Shown here: in pieces, positions 31,722-42,876 of the stretch
Position numbering within the stretch: position 1 is the stretch's first letter
Layout of the letters: each line of letters opens with the position of its first letter
Source: Pseudomonas sp. PDM16
GTDB lineage: Bacteria; Pseudomonadota; Gammaproteobacteria; Pseudomonadales; Pseudomonadaceae
Direction of reading: 5' to 3'
Assembly: GCF_014851865.1 (NCBI RefSeq)
Contig: NZ_JACVAM010000001.1
Location: forward strand, 1 to 64,000
Length of the DNA stretch: 64,000 bases
Position numbers and translations under genes: made by a program
Notes under the pieces: generated by a model
Database searches by the model: none
What the model was told of the DNA's origin: nothing
What the model saw: only the letters and a program-made list of their open reading frames with translations

Positions 31722-34490
31722 ATGGCAGTAAACCTCCCCCTGTTCCGTAAAAAATTCCCGTTGCTGGTTACCGGCGGCCTGCTGGCTCTGCAACCCCTGG
31801 CCTCGTCCTTTGTCGTCGCCGCGGAGCAGTACGACTGCTCCGCCTCCGCTACGGGCGGCTGGGCCTGCTCGCCGAAGTCCAGCGCATCCAACCCGTTGCC
31901 GCGCCCTCAGCACAGTGAGTCGGCCGTCAGCTCAGTGGCTGGTACCGGCACCACGCAGTCGAGCAAAGGCCAGGCGCAGGGCGAGCAGGCAACACTCGTC
32001 ACCGAGAGCGGTGGCCGTGCTTTGAGCAGCCGCAGCGCCGATTACAGCCACCTGGACTGGGTGCCTCGCGACCAGTTGACCACCGCCCAGCTGGCAGAAG
32101 TCGGCCCTTACTGTGCAGGCTCCTATATCGAGCCGATCCGCCCGGGCATGAGCGACGATGCGCCGATGGACGAATCACCGATGTTCGTCTCGGCCAAGGC
32201 CTCTCGCTATGAACAGGAGAAGCAGACTGCAACGCTGGCCGGTGACGTCGTCCTGCGTCAGTCGAGCATGCAGGTTGAGGCTGACGAAGCCAGCCTGCAT
32301 CAGGCCGAGAACCGCGGCGAGCTGAAAGGCAACGTACGCATTCGTGACAATGGCATGCTGGTGGTCGGCGACCGTGCCGAGATCCAGCTGGATAACGGCG
32401 AGGCGAAGGTCGAGAACGCCGAATACGTGATCCACAAGGGTCATGTCCGTGGCAGCGCGCTCTACGCCAAACGCGAAGAGAGCGCCATCGTCCGTCTCAA
32501 GGACGGCACCTATACCCGTTGTGAACCGGGCAGCAACGCCTGGCACCTGAAAGGCAACAACATCAAGCTGAACCCGGCCACCGGTTTTGGCACGGCGACC
32601 AACGTGACGCTGCGGGTAAAGGACATTCCGGTCTTCTACACGCCGTACATCTACTTCCCGATCGATGATCGTCGCCAATCCGGCTTCCTCGCTCCGGGCA
32701 TCAGTACCTCCAGCGATACCGGTTTCTCGCTGTCGACCCCGTACTACTTCAACCTCGCGCCGAACTATGACGCCACCCTCTACCCCACCTACATGGCCAA
32801 GCGTGGCCTGCTGATGGAGGGCGAGTTCCGCTACCTGACCAAGAACAGCGAAGGCCAGGTCGGCGGTGCATGGCTGGACGACAAGGAAGACGAGCGCGAG
32901 CTGCAGTCCGACTACGAAGATCAGCGCTGGATGTACAACTGGCAGCACCGTGGCGGCCTGAATGATCGCCTGCTGGCTGAAGTCGACTACACCGCCATCA
33001 GCGACCCCTACTACTTCCAGGATCTGGACAGCGATCTGGAAAACCTGGAAACGCCAGACTTCCTCAATCAGCGTGGCACGCTGACCTGGCGTGGAGACAC
33101 CTTCACCGCCCGTCTGAACGCCCACGCGTATGAGCCGACCAGCGTAATCGACATCACGCCTTACGAGCGCCTGCCCCAGCTCACCCTGGACGGCAAACTG
33201 CCCTTCCAGCCAGGCGGCCTGAACTTCGCCTACAGCACCGAGTACGTTCGCTTCGATCGTGACCTGCGCAGCGGCAACTTCGTGGACGAGGACGGCAACC
33301 CCGAGCCCTGGTACGACAACAACGTGTACGGACTCGCCCGCTCGACCGGTGATCGCCTGCATCTGGAGCCCTCCGTCAGCCTGCCGCTGGACTGGACCTG
33401 GGGCTTCATCAAGCCGACGCTCAAATACGCCTACACACAGTACGATCTGGATCTGGACTCCATCGGCAAGGCCCAGGTGGGCAACAACTTCGAAGACGCC
33501 CCCGATCGCAGCGTACCGATCGCGAGCATCGACAGCGGTCTTTACTTCGACCGCAACACCCAGCTCTTCGGCACGGCGTTCCGCCAGACTCTGGAGCCAC
33601 GCGCCTACTACCTGTACGTGCCCAAGGAAGACCAGGAAGAAATCCCGGTATTCGATACCGGTGAAAACACCTTCAACTACGCGTCCCTGTTCCGCGACAA
33701 CCGTTTCTCCGGTCGCGACCGTATCGGTGACGAGAACAAGCTGTCGCTCGGCGCGACCAGCCGCTGGATCGAAAACAACGGTTTCGAGCGTCAGCGCTTC
33801 AGCATCGGTCAGGCGATCTATTTCGCCGACCGCAAGGTGCAGATGCCGGACATCGACTACCGCACCCGCGATGACGCCACTGCCGACCTCTCGCCGTATG
33901 CGCTGGAGTACATGTACCGCTTCAACCGCGACTGGCACCTGACCTCGGACTTCAACTGGGACGGCGAGACGCACAGCACTCGCTCCGGCAGCCTGATGTT
34001 CCACTATCAGCCTGAAGACAACCCGAACAAGGTCATCAACGCCGGCTATCGCTATCGTAACGATACCATTCGCTACGACCAGGCCAGCGGTACCTGGACC
34101 TACGGCAGCGACTTCGGCACTCCGGGCAGCCCGAACTACATCAAGGATTACTACAAGATCCAGCAGCACGACTTCTCGGCCATCTGGCCAATCGTGCCGC
34201 AATGGAACGTGATCGCACGCTGGCAGCACGACTATGCCCGTAGCCGTACGCTGGAGGCCTTCGGCGGCTTCGAATACGACAGTTGCTGCTGGAAGCTGCG
34301 CCTGATCAACCGTTACTGGATCGACTACGACGAAACCAGTCTCAACCCCGACACCAACGAAGAGCCGGATCGCGGCATCTTCCTGCAGATCGTCCTCAAG
34401 GGCCTCGGCAACGTACTGGGCGGCAAGACCGACAGTTTCCTCGAGCAAGGCATTCAAGGTTATCGTGAACGTGAAGAACAAGCTTTCTGA
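31722..34490 (+). CDS. lptD: LPS assembly protein LptD
   Basis: Outer-membrane beta-barrel that inserts lipopolysaccharide into the outer leaflet with LptE. The 922-residue protein has a signal peptide ending near residue 33, an N-terminal cysteine pair (YDCSAS...WACSPK), an OstA/LptA-like periplasmic domain at about 145-290, then a large barrel. A vicinal CC pair (DSCCWKLR) near the C-terminus provides partners for the inter-domain disulfides known to be needed for assembly. The ATG at 31722 begins the usual N-terminus; an upstream in-frame extension is not supported. The gene overlaps surA by 26 bp. Confidence 0.95.
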   Translation: MAVNLPLFRKKFPLLVTGGLLALQPLASSFVVAAEQYDCSASATGGWACSPKSSASNPLPRPQHSESAVSSVAGTGTTQSSKGQAQGEQATLVTESGGRALSSRSADYSHLDWVPRDQLTTAQLAEVGPYCAGSYIEPIRPGMSDDAPMDESPMFVSAKASRYEQEKQTATLAGDVVLRQSSMQVEADEASLHQAENRGELKGNVRIRDNGMLVVGDRAEIQLDNGEAKVENAEYVIHKGHVRGSALYAKREESAIVRLKDGTYTRCEPGSNAWHLKGNNIKLNPATGFGTATNVTLRVKDIPVFYTPYIYFPIDDRRQSGFLAPGISTSSDTGFSLSTPYYFNLAPNYDATLYPTYMAKRGLLMEGEFRYLTKNSEGQVGGAWLDDKEDERELQSDYEDQRWMYNWQHRGGLNDRLLAEVDYTAISDPYYFQDLDSDLENLETPDFLNQRGTLTWRGDTFTARLNAHAYEPTSVIDITPYERLPQLTLDGKLPFQPGGLNFAYSTEYVRFDRDLRSGNFVDEDGNPEPWYDNNVYGLARSTGDRLHLEPSVSLPLDWTWGFIKPTLKYAYTQYDLDLDSIGKAQVGNNFEDAPDRSVPIASIDSGLYFDRNTQLFGTAFRQTLEPRAYYLYVPKEDQEEIPVFDTGENTFNYASLFRDNRFSGRDRIGDENKLSLGATSRWIENNGFERQRFSIGQAIYFADRKVQMPDIDYRTRDDATADLSPYALEYMYRFNRDWHLTSDFNWDGETHSTRSGSLMFHYQPEDNPNKVINAGYRYRNDTIRYDQASGTWTYGSDFGTPGSPNYIKDYYKIQQHDFSAIWPIVPQWNVIARWQHDYARSRTLEAFGGFEYDSCCWKLRLINRYWIDYDETSLNPDTNEEPDRGIFLQIVLKGLGNVLGGKTDSFLEQGIQGYREREEQAF

Positions 34491-35763
34491 TTGCCTGCGC
34501 CCGCTGTTGCTGGGCGCAGTTTTTCTGGCCTCTGGCGCTCAGGCGCAGTTCCAGTCCCTCGATCGCGTAGTCGCCATCGTCGACAACGACGTCATCATGT
34601 ACAGCCAGCTGGACCAGCGCCTGCGTGAAGTCGAGCAAACCATCGACAAGCGCGGCGGCCAGCTCCCACCCCAGGACGTTCTGCAGCAGCAGGTCCTGGA
34701 GCGCTTGATCGTCGAGAACCTGCAGCTGCAGATCGGTGATCGCTCCGGTATCCGCATTACGGATGAAGAGCTGAATCAGGCGATGGCCAGCATTGCGCAG
34801 CGCAACAACCTGACCCTCGATCAGTTCCGTGCGGCGCTCTCACGCGATGGATTGTCCTTTGAGGACGCGCGCGAGCAGATTCGCCGGGAAATGGTCATCA
34901 GCCGCGTGCGCCAACGCCGTGTGGCTGAGCGGATCCAGGTCACCAATCAGGAAGTGCAGAATTTTCTCGCCTCGGATCTCGGCCAGATGCAACTGTCCGA
35001 GGAGTTCCGCCTCGCCAATATTCTGATCCCGGTGCCGGAAGCCGCCTCGCCCGAGCAGATCCGCGCCGCGGCGCAGAAGACCTCTGACGTCTACGACCAG
35101 CTACGTTCGGGTGCCGATTTCGCCCAGACAGCGATCTCCAACTCCGCCAGCGAAAATGCCCTTGAGGGCGGGGAGATCGGCTGGCGCAAGTCCGCTCAAC
35201 TACCACCAGCCTTCTCCGACATGATCCGTGACCTGCCCGTAGGCGGCATCACCGAGCCCGTGCGCACACCCGGCGGCTTCATGATCGTCAAGCTGTTGGA
35301 GAAACGCGGCGGCGACACTCTGGTGCGCGACGAAGTTCATGTGCGCCACATCCTGATCAAGCCCAACGAAGTGCGTAGTGAGGCGGAGACTCGTCGCTTG
35401 GTGGAGCGCCTGCACCAGCGCATCGCCTCCGGCGAAGACTTTGCCGAACTGGCGAAGAGCTTCTCGGAAGACCCAGGTTCGGCCCTCAATGGCGGCGACC
35501 TCAACTGGATCGACCCCAACAGCCTTGTTCCGGAGTTCCGCGAGGTAATGGCCAAAACCCCAAGTGGCCAGCTGTCCGAGCCGTTCAAGAGCCCTTACGG
35601 CTGGCACGTGCTGGAAGTCCTTGGCCGCCGCGCCACTGACAGCAGCGAGCAGTACCGCGAGCAGCAGGCGATGAACGTCCTGCGCAACCGCAAGTACGAC
35701 GAAGAGCTGCAGGCCTGGCTGCGCCAGATCCGTGACGAAGCCTATGTCGAGATCAAGCTCTGA
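34465..35763 (+). CDS. surA: Periplasmic chaperone and peptidyl-prolyl isomerase SurA
   Basis: Periplasmic chaperone escorting outer-membrane proteins, including LptD, to the BAM complex. The 432-residue protein has a signal peptide ending near GAQA (residue 27), an N-terminal SurA chaperone domain at about 30-165, two parvulin PpiC domains at about 180-280 and 290-390, and a C-terminal helix. The start is a GTG at 34465 with AAGG 5 bases upstream; a second GTG at 34471 is equally in frame. It overlaps lptD, giving translational coupling between the chaperone and its client. Confidence 0.94.
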   Translation: MNVKNKLSDCLRPLLLGAVFLASGAQAQFQSLDRVVAIVDNDVIMYSQLDQRLREVEQTIDKRGGQLPPQDVLQQQVLERLIVENLQLQIGDRSGIRITDEELNQAMASIAQRNNLTLDQFRAALSRDGLSFEDAREQIRREMVISRVRQRRVAERIQVTNQEVQNFLASDLGQMQLSEEFRLANILIPVPEAASPEQIRAAAQKTSDVYDQLRSGADFAQTAISNSASENALEGGEIGWRKSAQLPPAFSDMIRDLPVGGITEPVRTPGGFMIVKLLEKRGGDTLVRDEVHVRHILIKPNEVRSEAETRRLVERLHQRIASGEDFAELAKSFSEDPGSALNGGDLNWIDPNSLVPEFREVMAKTPSGQLSEPFKSPYGWHVLEVLGRRATDSSEQYREQQAMNVLRNRKYDEELQAWLRQIRDEAYVEIKL

Positions 35764-35780
35764 TAGCCTGATCGACAAAG

Positions 35781-35810
35781 AAAGAGCCCGGCACCGCCGG
35801 GCTTTTTTTC
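35781..35810 (+). terminator. Rho-independent terminator after surA
   Basis: AGCCCGGC (35785-35792), a three-base loop, GCCGGGCT (35796-35803), followed by seven T residues. It separates lptD-surA from pdxA, so pdxA needs its own promoter in the 60 bases before its start. Confidence 0.9.
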
Positions 35811-35869
35811 GTCCACGCCTTTGCGCGTAAAGTATTCCCCTCCGACCCGGTATTCCTACGAGGCCGACC

Positions 35870-36865
35870 ATGACCATTCCACGCCTGTTTGCCCTGACCC
35901 CCGGCGAGCCCGCCGGCATCGGCCCGGATCTCTGTCTACTGCTGGCCCGCGAAGCCCAACCCGAGGCGCTGGTCGCCGTCGCCAGCTGCGACCTGCTGGC
36001 CGAGCGTGCCATCCAGCTGGGCCTGAGCATCGAGCTACACTCGGTCGGGCCGAATAACTGGCCAGACAGCCCGGCTCGGGCTGGCAGCCTATATGTCTGG
36101 GATACCCCGCTGGCTGCGGAGGTCAGCCCAGGACAGCTGGATCAGAACAACGCCGCCTATGTGCTGGAGACCCTGACCCGAGCTGGTCAGGGCTGCATCG
36201 ACGGCAACTTCGCCGGGATGATCACTGCGCCAGTGCACAAGGGCGTGATCAACGAGGCCGGCATTCCCTTCTCCGGGCATACCGAGTTCCTCGCCGAACT
36301 GACCAGCACCGAGCAGGTGGTGATGATGCTCGCCACCCGCGGCCTGCGCGTGGCCCTGGTAACTACCCACCTGCCGCTCAAGGACGTCGCTGCCGCCATC
36401 ACTGCCGAGCGCCTGGCGCGGGTCACCCGCATCCTGCACACGGATCTGGTGAAAAAATTCGGTATCGCCAAACCGCGCATCCTGGTCTGCGGCCTCAACC
36501 CGCACGCGGGCGAAGGCGGTCACCTTGGGCGCGAAGAAATCGAAGTGATCGAGCCAACCCTGGAGCTATTGCGCGGTGAAGGCCTGAATCTGATCGGCCC
36601 GCTGCCGGCCGACACTCTGTTCACCCCCAAGCATCTCGAACATTGCGACGCGGTGCTAGCCATGTACCACGACCAGGGCCTGCCGGTGCTCAAGTACAAG
36701 GGCTTCGGCGCAGCGGTGAATGTCACCCTGGGGCTGCCGATCATCCGCACCTCGGTCGACCACGGCACCGCCTTGGACCTTGCCGGTACTGGCCGGGTCG
36801 ACAGCGGCAGCCTGCAGGTCGCCCTGGAGACTGCTTACCAGATGGCCGCCGCACGCCAGGCTTAG
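35870..36865 (+). CDS. pdxA: 4-hydroxythreonine-4-phosphate dehydrogenase
   Basis: Metal- and NAD-dependent enzyme making the 3-carbon precursor of pyridoxal phosphate. The 331-residue protein begins [15 protein letters not shown] and has metal-ligand histidines in [20 protein letters not shown] and [15 protein letters not shown] is 8 bases upstream of the ATG. It is followed after 79 bp by rsmA, the same pdxA-rsmA-apaG-apaH order as in enterobacteria. Confidence 0.95.
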   Translation: MTIPRLFALTPGEPAGIGPDLCLLLAREAQPEALVAVASCDLLAERAIQLGLSIELHSVGPNNWPDSPARAGSLYVWDTPLAAEVSPGQLDQNNAAYVLETLTRAGQGCIDGNFAGMITAPVHKGVINEAGIPFSGHTEFLAELTSTEQVVMMLATRGLRVALVTTHLPLKDVAAAITAERLARVTRILHTDLVKKFGIAKPRILVCGLNPHAGEGGHLGREEIEVIEPTLELLRGEGLNLIGPLPADTLFTPKHLEHCDAVLAMYHDQGLPVLKYKGFGAAVNVTLGLPIIRTSVDHGTALDLAGTGRVDSGSLQVALETAYQMAAARQA

Positions 36866-36944
36866 AGCCTGGCCACTTGGCTGCTAAACTGCCGCTCTTT
36901 GCATTGCGCTTTGAGCTTGTGGCTTGAAGCTTGGAGCCGTACCC

Positions 36945-37757
36945 ATGTCCGAATACCAACACCGCGCGCGTAAGCGCTTCGGCCAGAACTTCCTGCACGA
37001 TGCCGGCGTGATCCATCGCATCCTGCGCGCCATCCACGCCAAGGAGGGTGAGCGCCTGCTGGAGATAGGCCCAGGCCAGGGCGCCCTCACCGAGGGCTTG
37101 CTGGGCAGCGGTGCACAGCTCGACGTGATCGAGTTGGACCTCGACCTGATCCCCATCCTGCAGAGCAAGTTCGGCGGCAATCCCAACTTCCGCCTGAACC
37201 AGGGCGACGCGCTGAAGTTCGACTTCAATCGCCTGGAAGCTGCGCCACACAGCCTGCGCGTGGTCGGCAACCTGCCGTACAACATCTCCACGCCGCTGAT
37301 CTTCCACCTGCTGGATAACGCCCCGCTGATCCGCGACATGCACTTCATGCTGCAGAAGGAAGTGGTCGAGCGCCTGGCCGCCGAGCCGGGTGGTGGCGAC
37401 TGGGGCCGCCTGTCGATCATGGTCCAGTACCACTGCCGCGTGGAGCACCTGCTCAACGTCGGCCCAGGCGCCTTCAACCCGCCGCCCAAGGTCGACTCGG
37501 CCATCGTCCGCCTGGTGCCGCACGAGACCCTGCCGCACCCGGCCAAGGACCATCGCCTGCTCGAGCGCGTGGTGCGCGAGGCCTTCAACATGCGCCGCAA
37601 GACCCTGCGCAACACCCTCAAGCAGCTGCTGCCGGCCGAGGCTATCGAGGCCGCTGGCGTGGATGGCGGACTGCGCCCGGAACAGCTGGACCTGGCAGCC
37701 TTCGTCCGCCTGGCCGACCAGCTGGCCGAACGCCAGCCCGCCGATCAAGCGGACTAA
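36945..37757 (+). CDS. rsmA: 16S rRNA dimethyladenosine transferase RsmA (KsgA)
   Basis: SAM-dependent enzyme dimethylating two adjacent adenosines in the 3' end of 16S rRNA. The 270-residue protein has [11 protein letters not shown] at the N-terminus, SAM loop [10 protein letters not shown], and the catalytic NLPYNIS motif. The ATG at 36945 has GGAG 8 bases upstream. Here rsmA means the methyltransferase, not the RNA-binding regulator RsmA/CsrA. It is followed by apaG after 31 bp. Confidence 0.95.
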   Translation: MSEYQHRARKRFGQNFLHDAGVIHRILRAIHAKEGERLLEIGPGQGALTEGLLGSGAQLDVIELDLDLIPILQSKFGGNPNFRLNQGDALKFDFNRLEAAPHSLRVVGNLPYNISTPLIFHLLDNAPLIRDMHFMLQKEVVERLAAEPGGGDWGRLSIMVQYHCRVEHLLNVGPGAFNPPPKVDSAIVRLVPHETLPHPAKDHRLLERVVREAFNMRRKTLRNTLKQLLPAEAIEAAGVDGGLRPEQLDLAAFVRLADQLAERQPADQAD

Positions 37758-37788
37758 ACTGCCCTTTCAGCCTGCCGAGTTTGTACAG

Positions 37789-38169
37789 ATGGCCGACCCG
37801 CGTTACCAGATCGACGTCAGCGTCGAGACCCGCTACCTGCCGGAGCAATCCACCCCGGAGCAGAACCGCTACGCCTTCGCCTACACGGTGACCATCCACA
37901 ACGGCGGCAACGAGGCAGCCAAGCTGCTCAGCCGCCACTGGATCATCACCGACGGCGACGGCCGCGTGCAGGAAGTCCGCGGTGCCGGCGTGGTCGGCCA
38001 GCAGCCGCACCTGCAGCCGGGCGAAAGCCACACCTACAGCAGCGGCACCGTGATGGCGACCAAGGTCGGCAACATGCACGGCAGCTACCAGATGGTCGCT
38101 GACGACGGCAAACGCTTCGACGCGACCATCGCGCCGTTCCGCCTTGCCGTGCCTGGAGCTCTGCACTGA
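37789..38169 (+). CDS. apaG: ApaG protein
   Basis: Small immunoglobulin-like (FN3-fold) protein of 126 residues, of unknown biochemical role, consistently encoded between rsmA and apaH. It has [23 protein letters not shown] at the start and the conserved [20 protein letters not shown] segment around residues 65-84. Its stop overlaps the apaH ATG as TGATG. Confidence 0.94.
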   Translation: MADPRYQIDVSVETRYLPEQSTPEQNRYAFAYTVTIHNGGNEAAKLLSRHWIITDGDGRVQEVRGAGVVGQQPHLQPGESHTYSSGTVMATKVGNMHGSYQMVADDGKRFDATIAPFRLAVPGALH

Positions 38170-38993
38170 TGGCGACCTACGCCGTCGGCGACCTGCAGGG
38201 TTGCCTGCAGCCGCTGAAATGCCTACTCGAACGGGTCGCCTTCGACCCGGCCCAGGACAAGCTGTGGCTAGTCGGCGACCTGGTCAACCGCGGTCCGGAG
38301 TCCCTGGAGACCCTGCGTTTCCTTTATTCGATCCGCGACTCCCTGGTCTGCGTGCTAGGCAACCACGACCTGCACCTGCTGGCCGCCGCGCACAATATCG
38401 AGCGCCTGAAGAAGCACGACACCCTGCAGGAAATCCTCGACGCCCCCGACCGTAAAGAGCTGCTTGAGTGGCTGCGGCAGCAGAAGCTGGTACACCATGA
38501 CGAGCAACGCGACATCGCCCTGGTGCATGCCGGCATCCCGCCGCAGTGGACGCTGAAGAAGGCGCTCAGACGCGGCGCCGAGGTCGAGGAAGTGCTGCGT
38601 GATGATGCCCGCCTGCTGCTGTTCCTAGACGGCATGTACGGCAACGAGCCGGCCAAGTGGGATAGCGACCTGCAGGGCGTCACCCGCCTGCGGGTGATCA
38701 CCAACTACTTCACCCGCATGCGCTTCTGCACCGCCGACGGCACCCTCGACCTGAAGAGCAAGGAAGGCGTGGGCACCGCCCCGCCGGGCTATGCGCCCTG
38801 GTTCGCCTGGCCCGAACGCAAGGCGCGCGGGCAGAAGATCATCTTCGGCCACTGGGCGGCGCTGGAAGGCAACTGCGACGAACCCGGCCTGTTCGCCCTC
38901 GACAGCGGCTGCGTGTGGGGCGGCGCCATGACCCTGATGAACATCGACAGCGGCGAGAAATTCCGCTGCGACTGCAAGGAGATCGCCCAATGA
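38169..38993 (+). CDS. apaH: Diadenosine tetraphosphatase, symmetrical
   Basis: Hydrolyses Ap4A to two ADP and can remove nucleotide caps from RNA. The 274-residue metallophosphatase has the motifs GDLQG (8-12), [16 protein letters not shown] and, further on, HAGIPP. It overlaps apaG by one base and glpE by four, so three genes are translationally coupled. Confidence 0.95.
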   Translation: MATYAVGDLQGCLQPLKCLLERVAFDPAQDKLWLVGDLVNRGPESLETLRFLYSIRDSLVCVLGNHDLHLLAAAHNIERLKKHDTLQEILDAPDRKELLEWLRQQKLVHHDEQRDIALVHAGIPPQWTLKKALRRGAEVEEVLRDDARLLLFLDGMYGNEPAKWDSDLQGVTRLRVITNYFTRMRFCTADGTLDLKSKEGVGTAPPGYAPWFAWPERKARGQKIIFGHWAALEGNCDEPGLFALDSGCVWGGAMTLMNIDSGEKFRCDCKEIAQ

Positions 38994-39319
38994 GCGAATT
39001 CAAACGTATTCCCCCGGAACAGGCCCAGTCCCTGCGAGAGCAAGGCGCCGTGGTCGTGGACATCCGCGACCCGCAGAGCTTCGCCAACGGCCATATCAGC
39101 GGCTCACGCCATCTGGACAACCACAGCCTGCCGGACTTCATCGCCAAAGCAGATTTCGATGCGCCGCTGATCGTCTCCTGCTACCACGGCAACTCCAGTC
39201 AGAGCGCTGCCGCCTACCTGGCGCACCAGGGTTTCGCCGAGGTCTACAGTCTCGACGGCGGCTTCGAACTGTGGCGCAGCCAGTACCCTGATCAGGTATC
39301 GCAAGGCGACGCCGAGTAA
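38990..39319 (+). CDS. glpE: Thiosulfate sulfurtransferase GlpE (single-domain rhodanese)
   Basis: Rhodanese of 109 residues that transfers sulfane sulfur, with the active-site loop CYHGNSS (Cys about residue 65) and the VVDIRDP and GHI segments of the fold. The start overlaps the apaH stop as ATGA. A hairpin follows at 39328-39348. The original frame is open upstream, but only inside apaH, and is rejected. Confidence 0.92.
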   Translation: MSEFKRIPPEQAQSLREQGAVVVDIRDPQSFANGHISGSRHLDNHSLPDFIAKADFDAPLIVSCYHGNSSQSAAAYLAHQGFAEVYSLDGGFELWRSQYPDQVSQGDAE

Positions 39320-39327
39320 AAAAATCT

Positions 39328-39348
39328 GCCGCGGCGCAAAGCCGCGGC
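39328..39348. terminator. Hairpin downstream of glpE
   Basis: GCCGCGGC (39328-39335), loop GCAAA, GCCGCGGC (39341-39348). A run of seven A precedes it and no T run follows, so it is a good terminator only for minus-strand transcription; on the plus strand it may act as an mRNA end-protecting hairpin. The rest of 39349-39597, the prkA leader, shows no gene and no promoter I can name with confidence. Confidence 0.5.
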
Positions 39349-39597
39349 CTGCGCCGCTTGCGGGTGACTTACCGACGAGCGGCAACACCTTGTCACCCTC
39401 CTGCAACGCTTGACGACCGAGAAACCGAACTACTCTTAGGACGAGGCCATCCAGAAGGGAGAGCCGGCACACCGGTTCCGGGCCATCGGTAGCGTTTTTG
39501 TGGTGTCTGGGGGATTTCCAACGGCTGAGCAGCCGTATTCCCGCGCACCCGCCCGAATGACCCGCGCCGGCTCCACGCAAGCGAGCGAGGTGCAGTC

Positions 39598-41520
39598 ATG
39601 AGTATTTTCAGCCACTTCCAGCAACGATTCGAGGCGACTCGGCAGGAAGAATATTCCCTGCAGGAATATCTGGAACTGTGCAAAACGGACCGCAGCGCCT
39701 ATGCCACCGCTGCCGAACGCATGCTGATGGCAATTGGCTCGCCCGAGCTGCTGGACACCTCGGTCGACCCCAGGCTGTCGCGGATCTTCTCCAACAAGGT
39801 GATCCGCCGCTACCCGGCCTTCGCCGACTTCCACGGCATGGAAGAGTGCATCGACCAGATCGTCTCCTACTTCCGCCATGCCGCTCAGGGCCTGGAGGAG
39901 AAGAAACAGATCCTCTACCTACTGGGCCCGGTAGGCGGCGGCAAGTCCTCGCTGGCCGAGAAGCTCAAGCAACTGATGGAGCACATCCCCTTCTACGCCA
40001 TCAAGGGCTCGCCAGTGTTCGAGTCACCGCTCGGCCTGTTCAACGCCGATGAGGACGGCAAGATCCTCGAAGAGGAATACGGCATTCCGCAGCGCTACCT
40101 GCGCTCGATCATGTCGCCCTGGGCCACCAAGCGTCTCAATGAGTTCGGCGGCGACATCAGCAAGTTCCGCGTGGTCAAGCTGCATCCCTCGATCCTCAAC
40201 CAGATCGCCATCGCCAAGACCGAGCCGGGCGACGAGAACAACCAGGACATCTCCGCCCTGGTCGGCAAGGTGGATATCCGCAAGCTCGAGGAATTCCCGC
40301 AGAACGACGCCGACGCCTACAGCTATTCGGGCGCCCTGTGCCGGGCCAACCAGGGCCTGATGGAATTCGTCGAGATGTTCAAGGCGCCGATCAAGGTGCT
40401 GCACCCGCTGCTGACCGCCACCCAGGAGGGCAACTACAACAGCACCGAGGGCCTCGGTGGCCTGCCCTACAGCGGCATCATCCTGGCCCACTCCAACGAA
40501 TCCGAGTGGCACAGCTTCCGCAACAACAAGAACAACGAGGCGTTCATCGACCGCATCTACATCGTCAAGGTGCCCTACTGCCTGCGCGTCACCGACGAGA
40601 TCAAGATCTACGACAAGCTGCTCACCCACAGCTCGCTGGCCAACGCCCACTGCGCCCCCGACACCCTGAAGATGCTCGCCCAGTTCTCCACCCTGTCGCG
40701 CCTGAAGGACCCGGAGAACTCCAACATCTACTCGAAGATGCGCGTCTATGACGGCGAGAACCTCAAGGACACCGATCCCAAGGCCAAGTCGATTCAGGAA
40801 TACCGCGACAGCGCCGGTGTCGACGAGGGTATGAACGGCCTGTCGACCCGCTTCGCCTTCAAGATCCTGTCCAAGGTATTCAACTTCGACCCGCACGAGA
40901 TAGCCGCCAACCCGGTGCACCTGCTCTACGTGCTGGAGCAGCAGATCGAACAAGAGCAGTTCCCCGCCGAGGTGCGCGAGCGCTACCTGCGCTACATCAA
41001 GGAATACCTGGCGCCGCGCTACATCGAGTTCATCGGCAAGGAGATCCAGACCGCCTACCTCGAGTCCTACAGCGAGTACGGCCAGAACATCTTCGACCGC
41101 TACGTGCTGTACGCCGACTTCTGGATCCAGGATCAGGAGTACCGCGACCCGGAGACCGGCGAGATCCTCAACCGCGTGGCCCTCAACGAGGAGCTGGAGA
41201 AAATCGAGAAACCGGCCGGCATCAGCAACCCGAAGGATTTCCGCAACGAGATCGTCAACTTCGTGCTGCGCGCCCGTGCCAACAACAACGGCAAGAACCC
41301 CACCTGGCTCAGCTACGAGAAGCTGCGCGTGGTGATCGAGAAGAAGATGTTCTCCAACACCGAGGACCTGTTGCCGGTCATCAGCTTCAACGCCAAGGCC
41401 AGCAAGGAGGATCAGCAGAAGCACAACGACTTCGTCAAACGCATGGTCGAACGTGGCTACACCGAGAAGCAGGTACGCCTGCTGTCCGAGTGGTATCTGC
41501 GGGTTCGCAAGTCGCAGTAA
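39598..41520 (+). CDS. prkA: PrkA family serine protein kinase (YeaG)
   Basis: AAA+-related protein of 640 residues with a Walker A GPVGGGKS near residue 110 in the N-terminal AAA_PrkA domain and a C-terminal PrkA domain. Enterobacterial YeaG is an Hsp-like protein kinase acting in stationary phase and nitrogen starvation. GAGG is 7 bases upstream of the ATG. It leads a three-gene run with yeaH and spoVR, the conserved bacterial set thought to work together in stress adaptation, although biochemical links are poor. Confidence 0.92.
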   Translation: MSIFSHFQQRFEATRQEEYSLQEYLELCKTDRSAYATAAERMLMAIGSPELLDTSVDPRLSRIFSNKVIRRYPAFADFHGMEECIDQIVSYFRHAAQGLEEKKQILYLLGPVGGGKSSLAEKLKQLMEHIPFYAIKGSPVFESPLGLFNADEDGKILEEEYGIPQRYLRSIMSPWATKRLNEFGGDISKFRVVKLHPSILNQIAIAKTEPGDENNQDISALVGKVDIRKLEEFPQNDADAYSYSGALCRANQGLMEFVEMFKAPIKVLHPLLTATQEGNYNSTEGLGGLPYSGIILAHSNESEWHSFRNNKNNEAFIDRIYIVKVPYCLRVTDEIKIYDKLLTHSSLANAHCAPDTLKMLAQFSTLSRLKDPENSNIYSKMRVYDGENLKDTDPKAKSIQEYRDSAGVDEGMNGLSTRFAFKILSKVFNFDPHEIAANPVHLLYVLEQQIEQEQFPAEVRERYLRYIKEYLAPRYIEFIGKEIQTAYLESYSEYGQNIFDRYVLYADFWIQDQEYRDPETGEILNRVALNEELEKIEKPAGISNPKDFRNEIVNFVLRARANNNGKNPTWLSYEKLRVVIEKKMFSNTEDLLPVISFNAKASKEDQQKHNDFVKRMVERGYTEKQVRLLSEWYLRVRKSQ

Positions 41521-41557
41521 CCCGCCGTCGGCGCGCCGTGTCAGGCGCGCCGGCTGC

Positions 41558-41579
41558 CATACGCCCGCAAGGGCGTATG
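41558..41579 (+). other. GNRA-capped hairpin upstream of yeaH
   Basis: CATACGCCC (41558-41566), loop GCAA, GGGCGTATG (41571-41579), a perfect 9-bp stem ending 15 bases before the yeaH start; the ribosome binding site AAGGAGA follows it. A second palindrome GGCGCGCC occurs twice at 41530-41552. These could control mRNA processing or yeaH translation. Confidence 0.5.
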
Positions 41580-41594
41580 CGCTAAGGAGACGCT

Positions 41595-42866
41595 ATGAGC
41601 TATGTGATAGACCGGCGCCTGAACGGCAAGAACAAGAGCACGGTGAACCGCCAGCGCTTCCTGCGGCGTTACCGTGAGCACATCAAGAAGGCCGTCGAGG
41701 AGGCGGTCAGCCGGCGCTCCATCACCGACATGGAGCACGGCGAGCAGATCAGCATTCCCGGCCGCGACATCGACGAGCCGGTGCTGCACCACGGCCGTGG
41801 CGGGCGGCAGACCATCGTTCACCCCGGCAACAAGGAGTTCAGCTCCGGCGACCATGTGCCACGTCCGCAGGGCGGTGGTGGCGGGCGCGGCCCCGGCAAG
41901 GCGAGCAACTCCGGCGAGGGCATGGATGAGTTCGTGTTCCAGATCACCCAGGAGGAATTCCTCGACTTCATGTTCGAGGACCTGGAGCTGCCCAACCTGA
42001 TCAAGCGTCACCTGACCGGCACCGACACCTTCAAGACGGTGCGCGCCGGCATCAGCAACGAGGGCAACCCGGCCCGCATCAACATCGTCCGCACCCTGCG
42101 CTCGGCCCATGCCCGGCGCATCGCCCTGTCCGGTTCCAGCCGCAGCAAGCTGCGCGAGGCCAAGGCCGAACTGGAGCGACTCAAGCGCGAGGAACCGGAC
42201 AACTTCGGCGACATCCAGGCGCTGCAGGAGGAGATCGAGCGGCTCAGCGCGCGCATCCACCGCATCCCGTTCCTCGACACCTTCGACCTCAAGTACAACC
42301 TGCTGGTCAAGCAGCCCAACCCCAGCTCCAAGGCGGTGATGTTCTGCCTGATGGACGTTTCCGGCTCGATGACCCAGGCGACCAAGGACATCGCCAAGCG
42401 CTTCTTCATCCTCCTGTACCTGTTCCTCAAGCGGAACTACGAGCGCATCGAGGTGGTGTTCATCCGCCACCACACCAGCGCGAAAGAGGTCGACGAGGAG
42501 GAGTTCTTCTACTCCCGCGAGACCGGCGGCACCATCGTCTCCAGCGCCCTCAAGCTGATGCAGGAGATCATGGCCGCGCGCTACCCGACCAACGAGTGGA
42601 ACATCTACGGCGCCCAGGCGTCGGACGGTGACAACTGGAACGACGACTCGCCGGTGTGCCGCGACATCCTGATCAACCAGATCATGCCGTTCATGCAGTA
42701 CTTCACCTACGTCGAGATCACCCCGCGCGAGCACCAGGCGCTGTGGTACGAGTACGAACAGGTCAGCGATACCTTCGCCCAATCCTTCGCCCAGCAGCAG
42801 CTGGTCTCCGCCGCGGACATCTATCCGGTGTTCCGCGAGCTGTTCCAGCGCCGCATGGTCACCTGA
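41595..42866 (+). CDS. yeaH: DUF444 family protein YeaH
   Basis: Protein of 423 residues with a charged N-terminus, a Gly/Arg-rich stretch at about 90-108, and a von Willebrand A-like C-terminal half with a MIDAS-type DVSGSMT motif near residue 253. It is thought to act with the kinase PrkA and SpoVR. A strong ribosome binding site AAGGAGA lies 7 bases upstream. It is separated from spoVR by 10 bp. Confidence 0.9.
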   Translation: MSYVIDRRLNGKNKSTVNRQRFLRRYREHIKKAVEEAVSRRSITDMEHGEQISIPGRDIDEPVLHHGRGGRQTIVHPGNKEFSSGDHVPRPQGGGGGRGPGKASNSGEGMDEFVFQITQEEFLDFMFEDLELPNLIKRHLTGTDTFKTVRAGISNEGNPARINIVRTLRSAHARRIALSGSSRSKLREAKAELERLKREEPDNFGDIQALQEEIERLSARIHRIPFLDTFDLKYNLLVKQPNPSSKAVMFCLMDVSGSMTQATKDIAKRFFILLYLFLKRNYERIEVVFIRHHTSAKEVDEEEFFYSRETGGTIVSSALKLMQEIMAARYPTNEWNIYGAQASDGDNWNDDSPVCRDILINQIMPFMQYFTYVEITPREHQALWYEYEQVSDTFAQSFAQQQLVSAADIYPVFRELFQRRMVT

Positions 42867-42876
42867 GGGCCGCACC

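Noticed and set aside
32175..34481. 768-residue open frame antisense to lptD
   Set aside because: A by-product of high GC and codon bias. LptD on the plus strand is unmistakable, and the antisense translation has no recognisable domain and is extremely Val/Ala-rich.
39420..39597. Sigma54 promoter before prkA
   Set aside because: GGCACACCGGTTCC resembles a -24/-12 element, but the -12 dinucleotide is CC instead of GC and no activator site could be seen; too weak to report.
40024..41424. 466-residue open frame antisense to prkA
   Set aside because: The composition is a Val/Leu/Asp/Gly reflection of the real coding frame, with no family motif and no ribosome binding site; prkA is clear.
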